A stretch of DNA of 64,000 bases from Neoalteromonas facilis (GCF_002807665.1 NZ_PEAY01000003.1:582103-646102); one strand, 5' to 3'. Counted from the first letter of the stretch, positions 7,091 through 17,124 are shown. Numbers and translations: made by a program. Notes: generated from the sequence alone by a model not told the origin.

Positions 7091-8947
7091 ATGCCAACGC
7101 TTCGAAGCCTACCCCTACTTTTTTTATTACTCCTTTTTCTGTTGATAAGCCCTGCATTAGTCGCTGGTTGGGAAGTGACTTGGATAGATAAATTCGAAGG
7201 TGATCGCGTCGACTTAAGTAAATGGACAGCACAGACGCAAGCAAACTATAACAACGAGGTACAGTGTTACACCGACGACGATACGTCTGAAATTCGGAAC
7301 TATGATGTGTCCGATGGCACACTAAAGATTATTGCACGAAAAGGACAAGTGAACTGTAGCGGTGTGGATAACCAACTGCGTCCTTGGACATCAGGTAGAC
7401 TCAATAGCAAAGACAAAGGTGAATTTTTGTATGGCCGCATTGAAGCTAGGATCCGTTTCTTAGAATTGAAGGGGGGCACTTGGCCAGCGTTTTGGATGCT
7501 CGAAAATCGTATTAATGAGCAACCGATTAAAGGTGATAATGACAACATACCTTGGCCAAATCCCGGTGCCGGTGAAATAGATGTGTGGGAGTGGTATAGC
7601 AACAATGGCGACCGTTACATTACGAACTTTTTCAATACTGGAAGGTGCGGCGCTGAGCAGCGTATTCAATATTCAGGTGGCTCCCCAGATGTAATGGAAT
7701 GGACGACCTATGCCATCGAGTGGGACGCAGATAACATTGCGTTCTTCATGAATGATGAAGTCGTTGTTGAACACGATCTTTCTGATTGCAGTCAATACGA
7801 AGAGCGAATGTTTGTGTTGCTGAATGTAGCGATCGGCGGAAATTTAGGGGGCGCTATTGAGCCAACCCTGAACACGGCTGTGATGGAAGTTGATTATGTC
7901 GCTCATTGCGAAAAAACCGATGCGAATGAGTGGACTTCATGCAATGAAAATACTCCCGTGATTGCTGACGACGACAATGATGGTGTGAGTAATAGCAAAG
8001 ACCAATGCCCTAATACACCGGTCGGCGTTCCGGTCAATGATGTCGGGTGTGAGATAGTCACAGAACCCACGATTGCAGCGCCAACGCCGACTGCACCCAA
8101 TGAAAATGCAATTTCAATCTTTAGTGATGCGTATAACAATATTTCTGATGTCGAATATAACCCTAACTGGGGGCAAGTGACTCAAGTTGAGAACATCTTA
8201 ATTGAAGGGAATAGGACTCTTAAATACAGCAACCTAAATTATCAGGGCATCGATTTTGCTCAGAATATGCAAAATGTCTCAGGAATGGACTACTTGAGCA
8301 TTGACTACTGGACTTACGATGCGAATGGGCTAGATGTCTATGCAATTAGTCCGGGCCCGCTAGAAAACCCTTTCAGTATTGACGTAGAGCAACAGTCTTG
8401 GCAGTCGGTGAAGATCCCTTTATCGGTATTTACAGTACCCGATCTGGAGCGCGTATTTCAGTTGAAAATAACCGGAAATGGTACGGTATTTCTAGACAAC
8501 ATATATTTTGGTCGTGATATTCAGCAAGAGCAAAATATAGCCCCTGAAGTTTCGCTACGCGCAGTTCAATTGTCGAATGAAACCACTTCGGTCTCAACAA
8601 GCGATGGCGTTGTAAACGTTACGGCCATTATATCTGACCAGAATAGTGAGGATTTGCATACGATCGAATGGCATGTTTCAGGGTTGTCTGATTACACTAC
8701 CAATGGAATAGAGTTGAATTTTAATCCTTCAAATCTTAATTCTACTCAAGTGACCATAAGCGCTGAAGTTACAGACACGGGTACACCGACTCTGACCACT
8801 GGCGCATCAATCGTGATTAACATAACCAAGCAGGCCTCCACTCCACAACTAGAACAAGTTTCTAATGGGGGGGGCTCAACAACGTTAGGTTGGCTGATTG
8901 CACTTACGATGATGGTTCTATTTCGTCGATTGACGCATCAACCATAG
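7091..8947 (+). CDS. Secreted GH16 endo-beta-glucanase (laminarinase-like), multidomain, GlyGly-CTERM
   Basis: A 618-residue secreted glycoside hydrolase. Domains in order: signal peptide (1-26); GH16 jelly-roll catalytic domain (about 27-275) with catalytic motif GEIDVWEW, giving Glu162, Asp164 and Glu167 in the family's E-x-D-x-x-E spacing but Trp where Met is common; a calcium-binding TSP3-like repeat DDDNDGVSNSKDQCP (293-307); a beta-sandwich module (about 340-475) resembling a carbohydrate-binding domain; an Ig-like module (about 485-578); and a C-terminal GGGS followed by a hydrophobic helix and RR (593-613), a GlyGly-CTERM-type sorting tail. GH16 members of this type usually cut beta-1,3-glucans such as algal laminarin; substrate is inferred. 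The tail suggests type II secretion and rhombosortase processing. No sugar transporter or other glycosidase is adjacent. Confidence 0.88.
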   Translation: MPTLRSLPLLFLLLLFLLISPALVAGWEVTWIDKFEGDRVDLSKWTAQTQANYNNEVQCYTDDDTSEIRNYDVSDGTLKIIARKGQVNCSGVDNQLRPWTSGRLNSKDKGEFLYGRIEARIRFLELKGGTWPAFWMLENRINEQPIKGDNDNIPWPNPGAGEIDVWEWYSNNGDRYITNFFNTGRCGAEQRIQYSGGSPDVMEWTTYAIEWDADNIAFFMNDEVVVEHDLSDCSQYEERMFVLLNVAIGGNLGGAIEPTLNTAVMEVDYVAHCEKTDANEWTSCNENTPVIADDDNDGVSNSKDQCPNTPVGVPVNDVGCEIVTEPTIAAPTPTAPNENAISIFSDAYNNISDVEYNPNWGQVTQVENILIEGNRTLKYSNLNYQGIDFAQNMQNVSGMDYLSIDYWTYDANGLDVYAISPGPLENPFSIDVEQQSWQSVKIPLSVFTVPDLERVFQLKITGNGTVFLDNIYFGRDIQQEQNIAPEVSLRAVQLSNETTSVSTSDGVVNVTAIISDQNSEDLHTIEWHVSGLSDYTTNGIELNFNPSNLNSTQVTISAEVTDTGTPTLTTGASIVINITKQASTPQLEQVSNGGGSTTLGWLIALTMMVLFRRLTHQP

Positions 8948-8948
8948 G

Positions 8949-8972
8949 CGTTTTGTTTGTATGTGCAAAACG
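8949..8972. terminator. Possible hairpin between convergent genes
   Basis: CGTTTTG (8949-8955) and CAAAACG (8966-8972) form a perfect 7-bp stem just after the GH16 stop. No uninterrupted T tract follows, so terminator function is doubtful. Confidence 0.3.
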
Positions 8973-9023
8973 GGCTATGTTTCGTTTTCGTTAATAGACA
9001 ACATATGTCGCTATCAATATTCA

Positions 9024-9719
9024 TTACAAAAACGTCGAAATCTCTTCCAGTGGCTTTTTCTGTTGTGCATGAATGGGCACGGTAGCGTCTTCCGCTGGAT
9101 ATCCCGTGACTAATAGCATGTAGGGGCGCTCATCATCCGGGCGCTGACAGATCTTAGATAAAAATGTCATCGGTTTTGGCGTGTGGGTTAGCGTCGCTAA
9201 ACCGCTGTGATGCAAGGCTGTAATGAGCATGCCTGTGGCAATACCCACCGATTCATGCACATAATAATTGGTTTGCTTTTCGCCACTGTTAATACCGCCT
9301 TTTTTTTGGCTAAAGATGGCGATTAACCAAGGGGCATGCTCTAAGTAGGGTTTGTCTGCATCGGTACCTAACGGTTTGAGTGCGTTTAACCACTCATCAC
9401 CCGCTCGACCTTCATAAAATCCTCGCTCATGCGCCTCGGCTTGCTCGCGTACTTGCTTCTTTACGTCGTGGGAATGGATAGCGACAAAATGCCAAGGTTG
9501 GTGGTTGGCGCCACTTGGCGCTGTGCCTGCCGCCTTTAGGCAATTTTCTATAATACTGCGCGGTACGTCTCTATCGCTAAATTTACGGATACTGTGGCGT
9601 CGTTTTATATCAGCATAAAATTCAGCTGACCGTTGTTGCATTTCGGCTTCAGGGTATTCAATGAAATCATTCAGTGGTGTTGCATCGTGTGATTGCATCA
9701 GCGTTTTCTTATTATTCAA
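9024..9719 (-). CDS. Nitroreductase-fold flavoprotein, iodotyrosine deiodinase-like
   Basis: A 231-residue FMN-dependent nitroreductase-fold protein. FMN-contact motifs are visible: [14 protein letters not shown] (39-52), [12 protein letters not shown], and the C-terminal [10 protein letters not shown]. It aligns from memory with animal iodotyrosine deiodinase rather than ordinary nitroreductases: the lid [10 protein letters not shown], the following W-x-x-x-L, the Lys in [12 protein letters not shown], and the ending [16 protein letters not shown] all match. The Glu, Tyr and Lys that hold the halotyrosine zwitterion in deiodinases appear present. Bacterial homologues are known to dehalogenate halotyrosines reductively; activity here is inferred. 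It is a single gene, divergent from a chemoreceptor and convergent with the GH16 gene. Confidence 0.8.
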   Translation of the reverse strand: MNNKKTLMQSHDATPLNDFIEYPEAEMQQRSAEFYADIKRRHSIRKFSDRDVPRSIIENCLKAAGTAPSGANHQPWHFVAIHSHDVKKQVREQAEAHERGFYEGRAGDEWLNALKPLGTDADKPYLEHAPWLIAIFSQKKGGINSGEKQTNYYVHESVGIATGMLITALHHSGLATLTHTPKPMTFLSKICQRPDDERPYMLLVTGYPAEDATVPIHAQQKKPLEEISTFL

Positions 9720-9864
9720 TTCACCTGCACGCAGTGTGGCATATTAGACGTGTGTTTTAAATCGTCTATGGTTAAACAAACAGCGATCGCGGGGTTTAAG
9801 GATGCCTTGTCACGTAGGTGTCACAATTCTGGTGTTGAATACTTGATTTTCAGAGGAGCCTTCC

Positions 9865-11499
9865 ATGCCACAGTATAAGAGTGTAAGCACGTTAGTGATT
9901 TTACCTGTCCTTATCAGTCTGATTATCCTGACAACGCTCGCGGGTATCAGTGTTGTAAAGACTAACCTTGTACTGAATAGCTTTGAAACTCTCGAAAATA
10001 CTGTCGTACAAGCTGAGCGTGATGTGGCAACGGTATTGAGTGATTTTAAAACCCAAGTGCAGGAATGGAAGAATGTGCTATTGCGTGGCCATGATGACGA
10101 AAACCGCGAAAAATATTGGACACGCTTCCAAGAAAGAGAAAGCACTATTCAGCAATCACTGAGAAGGATGCTGGGTAATTCGGCTGTATCAGAAAAGGCC
10201 AAGCAAACCATTAATGCGTTTTTAGCCGCGCATAATGTGATGGCAGAGAAATACCGCGAAGGATATCAAGCCTATATCAATGCCGGGTTTGATCCTAAAG
10301 TCGGCGATCTTGCCGTAAAAGGGATAGATAGAGAGCCCGCGAAGTTGCTGACGGACTTGAAACTGATGATTGGGCAACAAGCGGGTGATTCTTTGGCGTC
10401 ATTACAATCCAGTACTCGTACTACGCTGGTTTTACTCATTGTGGCGTTAATTGCGATCACGATTTTGACGGTGGTATATGTAATCCGACGTTTGCGTTCA
10501 CAGGTGATTAAGCCGGTGAAGCTTATTGCACAACAGTTGGAAGGGATTTCGCGTGGAGACTATGCGCTAACATTGGATTACCGAAGTGATAATGAGTTGG
10601 GGATCCTGGCCGAGGCAACTCGCACTTTGCATGGAAAGCTGAAGCAGACGATCGAGGTATTAACTAATGCGGAGCTGCATGTTAACCAAGCGAATGAGAC
10701 ACTGATTTCGGTTACACGGGATATTCACAATGGATCATTGAGCCAGCGTGATGAATCTCAACGCTTGAATACAACCACGCATGAATTTCAGCAGCACGTT
10801 GACGCATTAGTCTCGATCGTCTCACGTGTGGAAGAGGTTGCGCGCGAGTCAAATACGAGCATGAATAAATGCTACGCTACGTTTGAACAGGCGAACCAAG
10901 GGTTCTCTACACTTGCTCAGACGGTAACGGAGTCAGGGCAAATTGTTGAAGCATTGCAGAAGAGAAGCCGCGATATTCTGGGTGTGGTCAATGTGATCAA
11001 TGAAATTGCCGATCAAACCAATCTACTCGCGCTCAATGCTGCGATTGAAGCGGCCAGAGCGGGTGAGCAAGGTAGAGGCTTTGCAGTAGTCGCAGACGAA
11101 GTGCGCGCATTGGCTGCAAAAACTCAGCACTCGACCAAAGAGATTAACGCCATTCTAACCGCCTTTGAGCAAGAAGCTGAAGGTGCTGTTGCCGCAATGC
11201 ATACAGGCAAGTCGCTATCAGACACCAATGCTGAAGAGGCGGGTAATGCGTTGGCAATATTATCAACCGTTGTATCGGGTGTGGAGCAAACGGAACAGGA
11301 AGCCAAGCAGCTTTCGCATATTACTGAGCAGCAACATGTGGCGGTGAATACTATTGCGCAAGTTGCCGAACAAATTGCTACGCTGGCTGAGCAATACCGA
11401 GGGGTTGCTGCACGTAAAGATGTTACCGAGCATATGCAACAGGCGACTCAGCAAGTCGATTCAATAGTTGCTATGTTGAACCCCAAAGGCGGCACTTAA
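9865..11499 (+). CDS. Methyl-accepting chemotaxis protein
   Basis: A 544-residue transmembrane chemoreceptor. An N-terminal membrane helix (about 10-33) and a second one (about 186-207) frame a small four-helix-type periplasmic sensor domain. A HAMP domain follows (about 208-262), then the long coiled-coil signalling domain with the conserved hairpin tip ([20 protein letters not shown], then [15 protein letters not shown]). The C-terminus (NPKGGT) lacks the CheR-docking pentapeptide. Shine-Dalgarno GAGGAG precedes the ATG. The ligand cannot be told from sequence. No che genes are adjacent, so it is an orphan receptor gene. Confidence 0.95.
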   Translation: MPQYKSVSTLVILPVLISLIILTTLAGISVVKTNLVLNSFETLENTVVQAERDVATVLSDFKTQVQEWKNVLLRGHDDENREKYWTRFQERESTIQQSLRRMLGNSAVSEKAKQTINAFLAAHNVMAEKYREGYQAYINAGFDPKVGDLAVKGIDREPAKLLTDLKLMIGQQAGDSLASLQSSTRTTLVLLIVALIAITILTVVYVIRRLRSQVIKPVKLIAQQLEGISRGDYALTLDYRSDNELGILAEATRTLHGKLKQTIEVLTNAELHVNQANETLISVTRDIHNGSLSQRDESQRLNTTTHEFQQHVDALVSIVSRVEEVARESNTSMNKCYATFEQANQGFSTLAQTVTESGQIVEALQKRSRDILGVVNVINEIADQTNLLALNAAIEAARAGEQGRGFAVVADEVRALAAKTQHSTKEINAILTAFEQEAEGAVAAMHTGKSLSDTNAEEAGNALAILSTVVSGVEQTEQEAKQLSHITEQQHVAVNTIAQVAEQIATLAEQYRGVAARKDVTEHMQQATQQVDSIVAMLNPKGGT

Positions 11500-11630
11500 A
11501 ACACTGCGTTCCCCTTTAACGCTGCGGCATATAACGGTATGCTCGGTGACATTCAATATGTCATCGGGTAACCGCTCAGTTCTCCGAGCCAATATTGTCG
11601 CTGGTACTTGGTTTTAAAGGTGTTCCTTGC

Positions 11631-12557
11631 ATGGTCCCATTGGTTTTTCATCCTATTTACAGTCAACTGGATTTACCTGAACGTCATCGCTTCCCGATTG
11701 ATAAATACCAAGGCATTCATGATCGACTGATAAAAGAAGGCGTTGAGCATGGTCGCTTTTATCAGCCTGAACCACTTGAAATGGACGAAATAAAAGGTGT
11801 GATGGAGCCCGGTTACATAGACGCACTGGTGTCCGGAACTCTGGATGCTAAAGCGATGCGACGAATAGGTTTTCCGTGGTCTGAGCAGTTGATTAAACGT
11901 ACCTTAACTGCCGCGGCGGGTACGGTAATGACCGCGAATTTGGCATTGGAGTACGGTAAAGCGTTAAATTTGACCGGGGGCTATCATCATGCTTTTGCTA
12001 ATTATGGTAGCGGTTTTTGCATGGTGAATGATTTGTATTTGGCCGCGTTGAGCATGCTGACACATAACGATGTAGATCGCGTACTGATTTTTGATTGTGA
12101 CGTACATCAGGGAGATGGCACAGCTAAGTTAGCTGAGAGTAACGCGAATATTTATACGGTTTCATTGCACGGTGAAAAGAACTTTCCCTATCGTAAACAG
12201 CACTCAGATTTAGACTTCGCTTTATCCAAAGGGACGCAAGATACTGAGTATATGACCGTAGTAGAGGAGGCGCTTGATTTAGCTTTACGCGCAGCAACGC
12301 CGGATGCTGTGATTTATGATGCAGGCGTGGACATCCATGTTGATGATGATCTTGGTCATTTGTCGATAAGTACTGAAGGCGTTTATCGCCGAGATAGACT
12401 CGTTTTTGATTCCTGCCAAGCACGAAATTTACCGGTAGCAGCTGTAATAGGTGGTGGATACCAACGGGATATCGATAAGCTGGTGGACGTTCATATGCAG
12501 TTATTTTATGCCGCCGATGTGGTCAGTAAACCCTACTCGCCGTTACAAAAAGCGTAA
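11631..12557 (+). CDS. Histone deacetylase family protein (zinc amidohydrolase)
   Basis: A 308-residue arginase/deacetylase-fold hydrolase. The ATG at 11631 gives MVPLVFHPIYSQLDLPERHRF, the usual family start; an upstream TTG at 11595 would add 12 residues with no family match. Active-site motifs visible: GGYHHAF, the zinc-binding DCDVHQGDGTA, YDAGVDIHVDDDLGHLS and the C-terminal GGGY. Bacterial members remove acetyl groups from lysines, polyamines or other small amines; the substrate here is unknown. The gene overlaps the end of the convergent phospholipase gene by 15 bases. Confidence 0.92.
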   Translation: MVPLVFHPIYSQLDLPERHRFPIDKYQGIHDRLIKEGVEHGRFYQPEPLEMDEIKGVMEPGYIDALVSGTLDAKAMRRIGFPWSEQLIKRTLTAAAGTVMTANLALEYGKALNLTGGYHHAFANYGSGFCMVNDLYLAALSMLTHNDVDRVLIFDCDVHQGDGTAKLAESNANIYTVSLHGEKNFPYRKQHSDLDFALSKGTQDTEYMTVVEEALDLALRAATPDAVIYDAGVDIHVDDDLGHLSISTEGVYRRDRLVFDSCQARNLPVAAVIGGGYQRDIDKLVDVHMQLFYAADVVSKPYSPLQKA

Positions 12558-13445
12558 TTGAAGTCCCACACCAAAACGTTGCTGTTGACGATTGTAATCA
12601 ATCAAAGAATCACCGTAGCCATTGAAGTACTGGAACATCAAATGATATCGGTTATTTAGGGGGTAAGTGAGGTTTAATTCTATACTGCCCCTGTTGTCAT
12701 CTAATTTGAGATTATTGCGCCATCGCATAAAAAATTCGGTTTCGCCGAAAACCGTGCCGTAGCCAAATTCCATGCGCCCGTAATAGTCATGAATATCTGG
12801 ATTGTCATCGCCAGTGGGGTCATTGATGTCTATCTTGTCATCCTCTGGCAGGCGCCACCACGATTTTATGTAGTAGACTGAATCATAATCACTGAACAAG
12901 GCTGAAGCAGTTAGGCGATTCCAACTGCGTGAACGAATGCCACTTTGACCATTACTTTGATGGTTTAGTCCTGCTTGTACTGCGTTAAAGCGATACCCAA
13001 GAAAAGAAATATCCGCTTGCCATTGATAGAAAACCTCAGGCTCGTAGTTAGTTTCCCGAAAAGGTTTAGATGCCTCATCATTGTATACTTGCCAAAATGA
13101 GACAGCAGTAAAACCAAAATATAACCCATCAATGCCTTCATTACGCTGATACAGCGGAATCTTTACGCTGATCTGAAACTTGGCTTCTACGTTGTCTATG
13201 GTTTCTTCCGTGAGAGCCTGATTGCCGATACCGTTTGGGTTGGAAATATGCGTTGCTGGTAAAAGGTAGTTTCTACGATGTTGACTAAATGAGAATGGGT
13301 TCTCTATGGCAACTTTGTCTGCTTTAACGCGCCTGTCTAAAATAGAAGGCGCCATATCATCTGAAGATTCTGTTGTTTGTGGTTCTTGTGCAAACGCATT
13401 GTTTGCCAGTAAGCCAATCAGAACTGCTGCAGCCTTGTTGCGCAT
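12543..13445 (-). CDS. pldA: Outer-membrane phospholipase A
   Basis: PldA/OMPLA, 300 residues, an outer-membrane beta-barrel that hydrolyses misplaced phospholipids in the outer leaflet. A signal peptide (1-19, cleaved after NAFA) is followed by a polar linker and the barrel. The catalytic triad is visible in GLNHQSNGQSG and SRSWNR as His162, Ser164 and Asn176, the numbering of the E. coli precursor. It ends with the C-terminal aromatic/phenylalanine-type signature (GVGLQLRFL). It is followed convergently by the deacetylase-family gene with a 15-base overlap. It lies 16 bases downstream of the MBL-fold gene and may be co-transcribed with it. Confidence 0.95.
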   Translation of the reverse strand: MRNKAAAVLIGLLANNAFAQEPQTTESSDDMAPSILDRRVKADKVAIENPFSFSQHRRNYLLPATHISNPNGIGNQALTEETIDNVEAKFQISVKIPLYQRNEGIDGLYFGFTAVSFWQVYNDEASKPFRETNYEPEVFYQWQADISFLGYRFNAVQAGLNHQSNGQSGIRSRSWNRLTASALFSDYDSVYYIKSWWRLPEDDKIDINDPTGDDNPDIHDYYGRMEFGYGTVFGETEFFMRWRNNLKLDDNRGSIELNLTYPLNNRYHLMFQYFNGYGDSLIDYNRQQQRFGVGLQLRFL

Positions 13446-13461
13446 GTCGTGTCCTTACGGA

Positions 13462-14298
13462 TTAATTGAATTCGATTAACTGACCTTCGTATGAGGCGAA
13501 TAAATGTAACGGTGAGCCCGCGGCTTGAATGAACTTTCTACAGTGCGCGATAATTGCATCTACGTCATCATCGGTACGCTCAGGATCGTGACTGTAGAGT
13601 GCAAGCTGTTTACTGTTACTTGCCATCGCCAGCTTTACCGCTTCTTCGGCTACCGAATGACCCCAGCCAGATTTTGCGGGCATATCGCTCAGCATATATT
13701 GGGCGTCATGGATCAGTAGGTCTGCATCCCAGCAAAATTCAACAAACTCTAAGAAGTCGCTATTTTTCTTGTATGGAGGGTAGAGTTCATTGTCGGTCAA
13801 ATACACCAACTTAGTATTACCCTCGGTTATCGAGTATGCACAGCCGCCGCCCGGATGATTGATCGCCATACGTTGTACCTGTGCAGTGCCGGATTGCCAC
13901 TCGTTTTCGTCGAATACATTCAGTTCAATTTTGGATTGTAGAACTTCAAATGGCACAGGGAATAGAGAGCCTTGCATCTGTTCAATAACCGCGCGCGCGT
14001 TACCATCATTTACTTTTCCAGGGATAATCGTAATTTCTCGACCCGGTTGATAAATGGGGGCGAAGAAAGGAAAGCCTTGAATATGGTCCCAATGATTGTG
14101 CGATAACATAATCGTAATAGGACACTGTTCAGCGATCAGCTTCTTACCTAGGACACGGATCCCCGTTCCGGCATCTAATACGATGTGAGAGCCATCTTCC
14201 AACGCGACATCAACACACGCAGTATTGCCGCCGTATCGAATGTACTCCTTTCCAGGCGTGGGGATAGAGCCTCTTACACCGTAAAATGTTACCTGCAT
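13462..14298 (-). CDS. Metallo-beta-lactamase-fold hydrolase
   Basis: A 278-residue MBL-fold protein of the RNase Z/PhnP-like branch. It starts with the characteristic FYGVRGSIPTPG and RYGGNTACVDV, then LDAGTGIRVLG and the metal-binding SHNHWDHIQGFPFF. Later metal ligands appear in AINHPGGGCAYSI, DNE and HDAQY. Members hydrolyse cyclic nucleotides, phosphodiesters or RNA ends; no substrate can be assigned. It sits between proS and pldA with short gaps (17 and 16 bases), suggesting a proS-MBL-pldA transcript. Confidence 0.85.
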   Translation of the reverse strand: MQVTFYGVRGSIPTPGKEYIRYGGNTACVDVALEDGSHIVLDAGTGIRVLGKKLIAEQCPITIMLSHNHWDHIQGFPFFAPIYQPGREITIIPGKVNDGNARAVIEQMQGSLFPVPFEVLQSKIELNVFDENEWQSGTAQVQRMAINHPGGGCAYSITEGNTKLVYLTDNELYPPYKKNSDFLEFVEFCWDADLLIHDAQYMLSDMPAKSGWGHSVAEEAVKLAMASNSKQLALYSHDPERTDDDVDAIIAHCRKFIQAAGSPLHLFASYEGQLIEFN

Positions 14299-14315
14299 AC
14301 TATCCCCATCGTTAT

Positions 14316-16028
14316 TTACACTTGTTGGATGAACTCTGCGACCGCGTCCAACGTCATCAATTGTTTTTCACCACTACGGCGATTCTTGTATTCCACTTGT
14401 TGATTGTCAAGGTTGCGTTCACCGACAACGATATGGTGAGGTATACCTATTAGCTCCATATCGGCAAACATAACACCCGGTCGTTCTTTACGATCGTCAA
14501 ATAATACTTCGATGCCCAAGTCGACTAATTGTTGATAAATCGCCTCAGCCGCTTCCTTCACGCGATGACTCTTGTGCATGTTCATGGGGATCAAAACTAC
14601 TTTAAATGGCGCAATTGCATCTGGCCATATGATGCCGTACTTGTCATGGTTTTGTTCAATTGCAGCGGCAACAATGCGTGATACACCTATACCATAGCAG
14701 CCCATTTGCAGTATTTCATGCTTACCGGTCTCACTGAGTACCCCACAGTTCATAGCTTGAGAGTATTTATCGCCTAATTGGAAAATATGACCCACTTCGA
14801 TCCCACGACGGATATCTAACTCACCATTACCATCTGGCGAAGGATCGCCTTTCACAACATTGCGAATATCAGCAATGCTCTCATCACCTGACCAATTGGC
14901 GCCTTGGAGGTGGAACCCATCTTCATTGGCCCCGCATATAAAATCAGCTATGCGCTCGGCGCTGCGATCGACAATCAAAGGTATGGATATATTTAGCGGT
15001 CCAACACTGCCAGTACTGCAGCCCAGAGTTGTTCGCAGTTGTTGCTCACTGGCCATGGTTAATGGCGCCATTACAGCTTCAAGCTTTTCCGCTTTTACTT
15101 CATTAAGTGCATGATCACCTCGCAATGCCAATGCAACCAGCGGCGCATTAGCAGCTGTTGGGTCTTCTGCGCTTGCCGCGACCACTATAATAGTCTTTAT
15201 GGTTTGTGCTGCATCGACATTGAAGTGTTCACACACTTGCTCAATAGTACCAACGTTTGGTGTGGCAACTTTTTCGCTCTGAGCACTTGCTTGTTGTTTG
15301 TCACCGACGGCTAACGCTTCCGCGGTTTCAATATTTGCCGCGTAATCAGAGCCAGTGCTAAATACGATGTCGTCCTCGCCTGATTCAGCTAGCACGTGGA
15401 ATTCATGACTAACACTTCCACCGATTGCGCCGGAGTCTGCTACCACAGGGCGGTATTCTAAGCCACAGCGGCTAAACACATTGCAGTAGGCTTGGTGCAT
15501 TTTATCGTAAGTCTCTTGCAGGCAAGTGTGGTCTATATGGAAAGAATAGGCGTCTTTCATGGTGAATTCGCGTCCGCGCATGATGCCGAAGCGAGGGCGA
15601 ACCTCATCGCGGAATTTGGTTTGTACTTGATATAGATTTAGTGGCAATTGCTTGTAGCTACTGATTTCATTACGAACCAAGGCTGTGATCACTTCTTCGT
15701 GAGTTGGGCCCAATACAAAATCTCTCGCGTGGCGGTCCTTGATGCGCAATAGTTCTGGACCATACTCATCCCAACGGCCAGACTCCTGCCATAAATCAGC
15801 CGGTTGAACGACTGGCATCAGTACTTCAATAGCACCGGCCTTATTCATTTCAGATTTCACGATGTCAGCAACTTTATTTAACACACGCAATCCACTGGGT
15901 AGCCAAGTGTAGAGCCCTGAAGCTAGTTTGCGGATCATACCCGCGCGTAGCATAAGCTGATGACTGATTACTTCTGCATCTGCAGGTGTCTCTTTTTGAG
16001 TGGATAGCAAATATTGGCTCGTGCGCAT
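14316..16028 (-). CDS. proS: Prolyl-tRNA synthetase, bacterial type
   Basis: ProS, 570 residues (E. coli 572), a class II synthetase that charges tRNA-Pro. Class II motifs are visible: the N-terminal region [20 protein letters not shown], motif 2 [19 protein letters not shown], and motif 3 [14 protein letters not shown]. Between motifs 2 and 3 (about 225-385) is the INS editing domain that clears Ala-tRNA-Pro, typical of the bacterial type. The C-terminal anticodon-binding domain carries [20 protein letters not shown]. Two tRNA-Pro(UGG) genes occur in the same window. A sigma-70-type promoter precedes it. Confidence 0.98.
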   Translation of the reverse strand: MRTSQYLLSTQKETPADAEVISHQLMLRAGMIRKLASGLYTWLPSGLRVLNKVADIVKSEMNKAGAIEVLMPVVQPADLWQESGRWDEYGPELLRIKDRHARDFVLGPTHEEVITALVRNEISSYKQLPLNLYQVQTKFRDEVRPRFGIMRGREFTMKDAYSFHIDHTCLQETYDKMHQAYCNVFSRCGLEYRPVVADSGAIGGSVSHEFHVLAESGEDDIVFSTGSDYAANIETAEALAVGDKQQASAQSEKVATPNVGTIEQVCEHFNVDAAQTIKTIIVVAASAEDPTAANAPLVALALRGDHALNEVKAEKLEAVMAPLTMASEQQLRTTLGCSTGSVGPLNISIPLIVDRSAERIADFICGANEDGFHLQGANWSGDESIADIRNVVKGDPSPDGNGELDIRRGIEVGHIFQLGDKYSQAMNCGVLSETGKHEILQMGCYGIGVSRIVAAAIEQNHDKYGIIWPDAIAPFKVVLIPMNMHKSHRVKEAAEAIYQQLVDLGIEVLFDDRKERPGVMFADMELIGIPHHIVVGERNLDNQQVEYKNRRSGEKQLMTLDAVAEFIQQV

Positions 16029-16064
16029 GCCGTTCTGTGTCTCGTGGTTAAGTGTAAATGCGGT

Positions 16065-16092
16065 ATTCTATCAGCCGCTATTTAGATGGCAA
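16065..16092 (-). promoter_or_regulatory. Predicted proS promoter
   Basis: On the minus strand TTGCCA (16092-16087) and TAGAAT (16070-16065) are 16 bases apart, followed by about 36 bases to the proS start. Confidence 0.5.
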
Positions 16093-16220
16093 AAGCTAAT
16101 TGGCTTTGGGGTGAAAAAAGTTGCAAATATTGGTGTTTATTACTTCCAACTGATTGGGTTTTAAAGCCTTTTGGGTTTGACGTGGTTATGATGGTCAGAT
16201 TATTACAGATGCTAATGGTT

Positions 16221-16934
16221 TTAACTCTTTTCCAGTGAACTCACGATCGCTTTATCACCGTCAACGTGCCACTTTACATCGAGATCATACACGCGGCATG
16301 CGTAGTGCTTGGGGTCTTCTTTCTGTTGCTTATATGCGGGGCGTGGATCCTGACGCAACATTTGCGTAATTACGCTTTTTAATTGTGGCAGGGTGCTTTG
16401 ATAAGTTAAGAGCTGCGTTTTAGCCATTTCACTAAAAACAACGGATAACCTAGCTGATGGGGCTAGGTTCGCATAGCCGCATTGAGCGTCGTCGATTGAA
16501 TCACTGTAGTGAATGTAAGGCTTGATATCGAATATCGGTGTTTGCGTAAGTAAGTCGACCCCGCTCACTGTTAAGGTTAACTGCCCCTGATCAAATGAGT
16601 GATCGAGGTAACGCACCAAAGACATACCAAGGTGGTTTGGTCGAAATGAACTTCTTGTGGCAAACACGCCCATTTTTGCATTGCCACCTAATCTCGGTGG
16701 GCGCACAAGGGCACTATGTGGTTGTGCAACGTGTTGATCAAAAGCGAAAATTAACCACAGGTGGGAGAATTGCTCAATTCCTCGAATATAGTCGGGATGA
16801 CTGTACTCTGGTTCAAAGTGAATTATCCCTTCCACACCGTCTGCTATAACCCCTTGCCTTGGAATACCAAACTTTTCACTGAAAGGCGTTTCGATTTTGC
16901 CTATCGGATGTATTTGAAGGTTATTGGTGGTCAT
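16221..16934 (-). CDS. trmO: tRNA (N6-threonylcarbamoyladenosine-37-N6)-methyltransferase TrmO (TsaA)
   Basis: TrmO, 237 residues from the ATG at 16934. It methylates t6A37 of ACY-decoding tRNAs using S-adenosylmethionine. Signature strings: IGKIETPFSEKFGIPRQ at the N-terminus, FSHLWLIFAFDQH, VRPPRLGGNAKMGVFATRSSFRPNHLGMSL, and the C-terminal domain with QDPRPAYKQQKED. An ATG 84 bases upstream (17018) would add 28 residues with no family match, and a TATACT box at 16944-16949 lies inside that extension, so I prefer the shorter form. That promoter would leave almost no leader. The gene diverges from an ABC operon. Confidence 0.92.
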   Translation of the reverse strand: MTTNNLQIHPIGKIETPFSEKFGIPRQGVIADGVEGIIHFEPEYSHPDYIRGIEQFSHLWLIFAFDQHVAQPHSALVRPPRLGGNAKMGVFATRSSFRPNHLGMSLVRYLDHSFDQGQLTLTVSGVDLLTQTPIFDIKPYIHYSDSIDDAQCGYANLAPSARLSVVFSEMAKTQLLTYQSTLPQLKSVITQMLRQDPRPAYKQQKEDPKHYACRVYDLDVKWHVDGDKAIVSSLEKS

Positions 16935-16943
16935 GAGTGGGCG

Positions 16944-16949
16944 AGTATA
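16944..16949 (-). promoter_or_regulatory. Possible trmO -10 element
   Basis: TATACT on the minus strand, ten bases before the preferred trmO ATG. The -35 at 17 bases matches only three positions. If used, the mRNA would start about three bases before the ATG. Confidence 0.3.
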
Positions 16950-17097
16950 GCGAAAAGTTGGCTTATTATCGCTGCTTTGAAACACTCTGCAACACATACA
17001 CTGGAAGTGGTCATACATTATTCACATTTAAACGGTACAGTGAAGCTGTCATAACAAATTTGCTATGGCATGTATGTTTCACGGATCCCAACTTTAT

Positions 17098-17124
17098 GAC
17101 CTGCTTCCTTGCAGGTCTTTTTTT
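17098..17124 (+). terminator. Intrinsic terminator with no obvious upstream gene
   Basis: A perfect 7-bp stem GACCTGC/GCAGGTC (17098-17104 with 17111-17117) with loop TTCCTT is followed by seven T residues, reading on the plus strand. It lies in the divergent region between trmO and the ABC operon, 120 bases before the ABC ATPase. The rest of this 312-base gap shows no other gene. It could end a small RNA or a short leader of the ABC operon. Confidence 0.7.

Noticed and set aside
11595-11630. TTG start adding 12 residues to the deacetylase-family protein
   Set aside because: The ATG at 11631 matches the family N-terminus; the extra residues do not.
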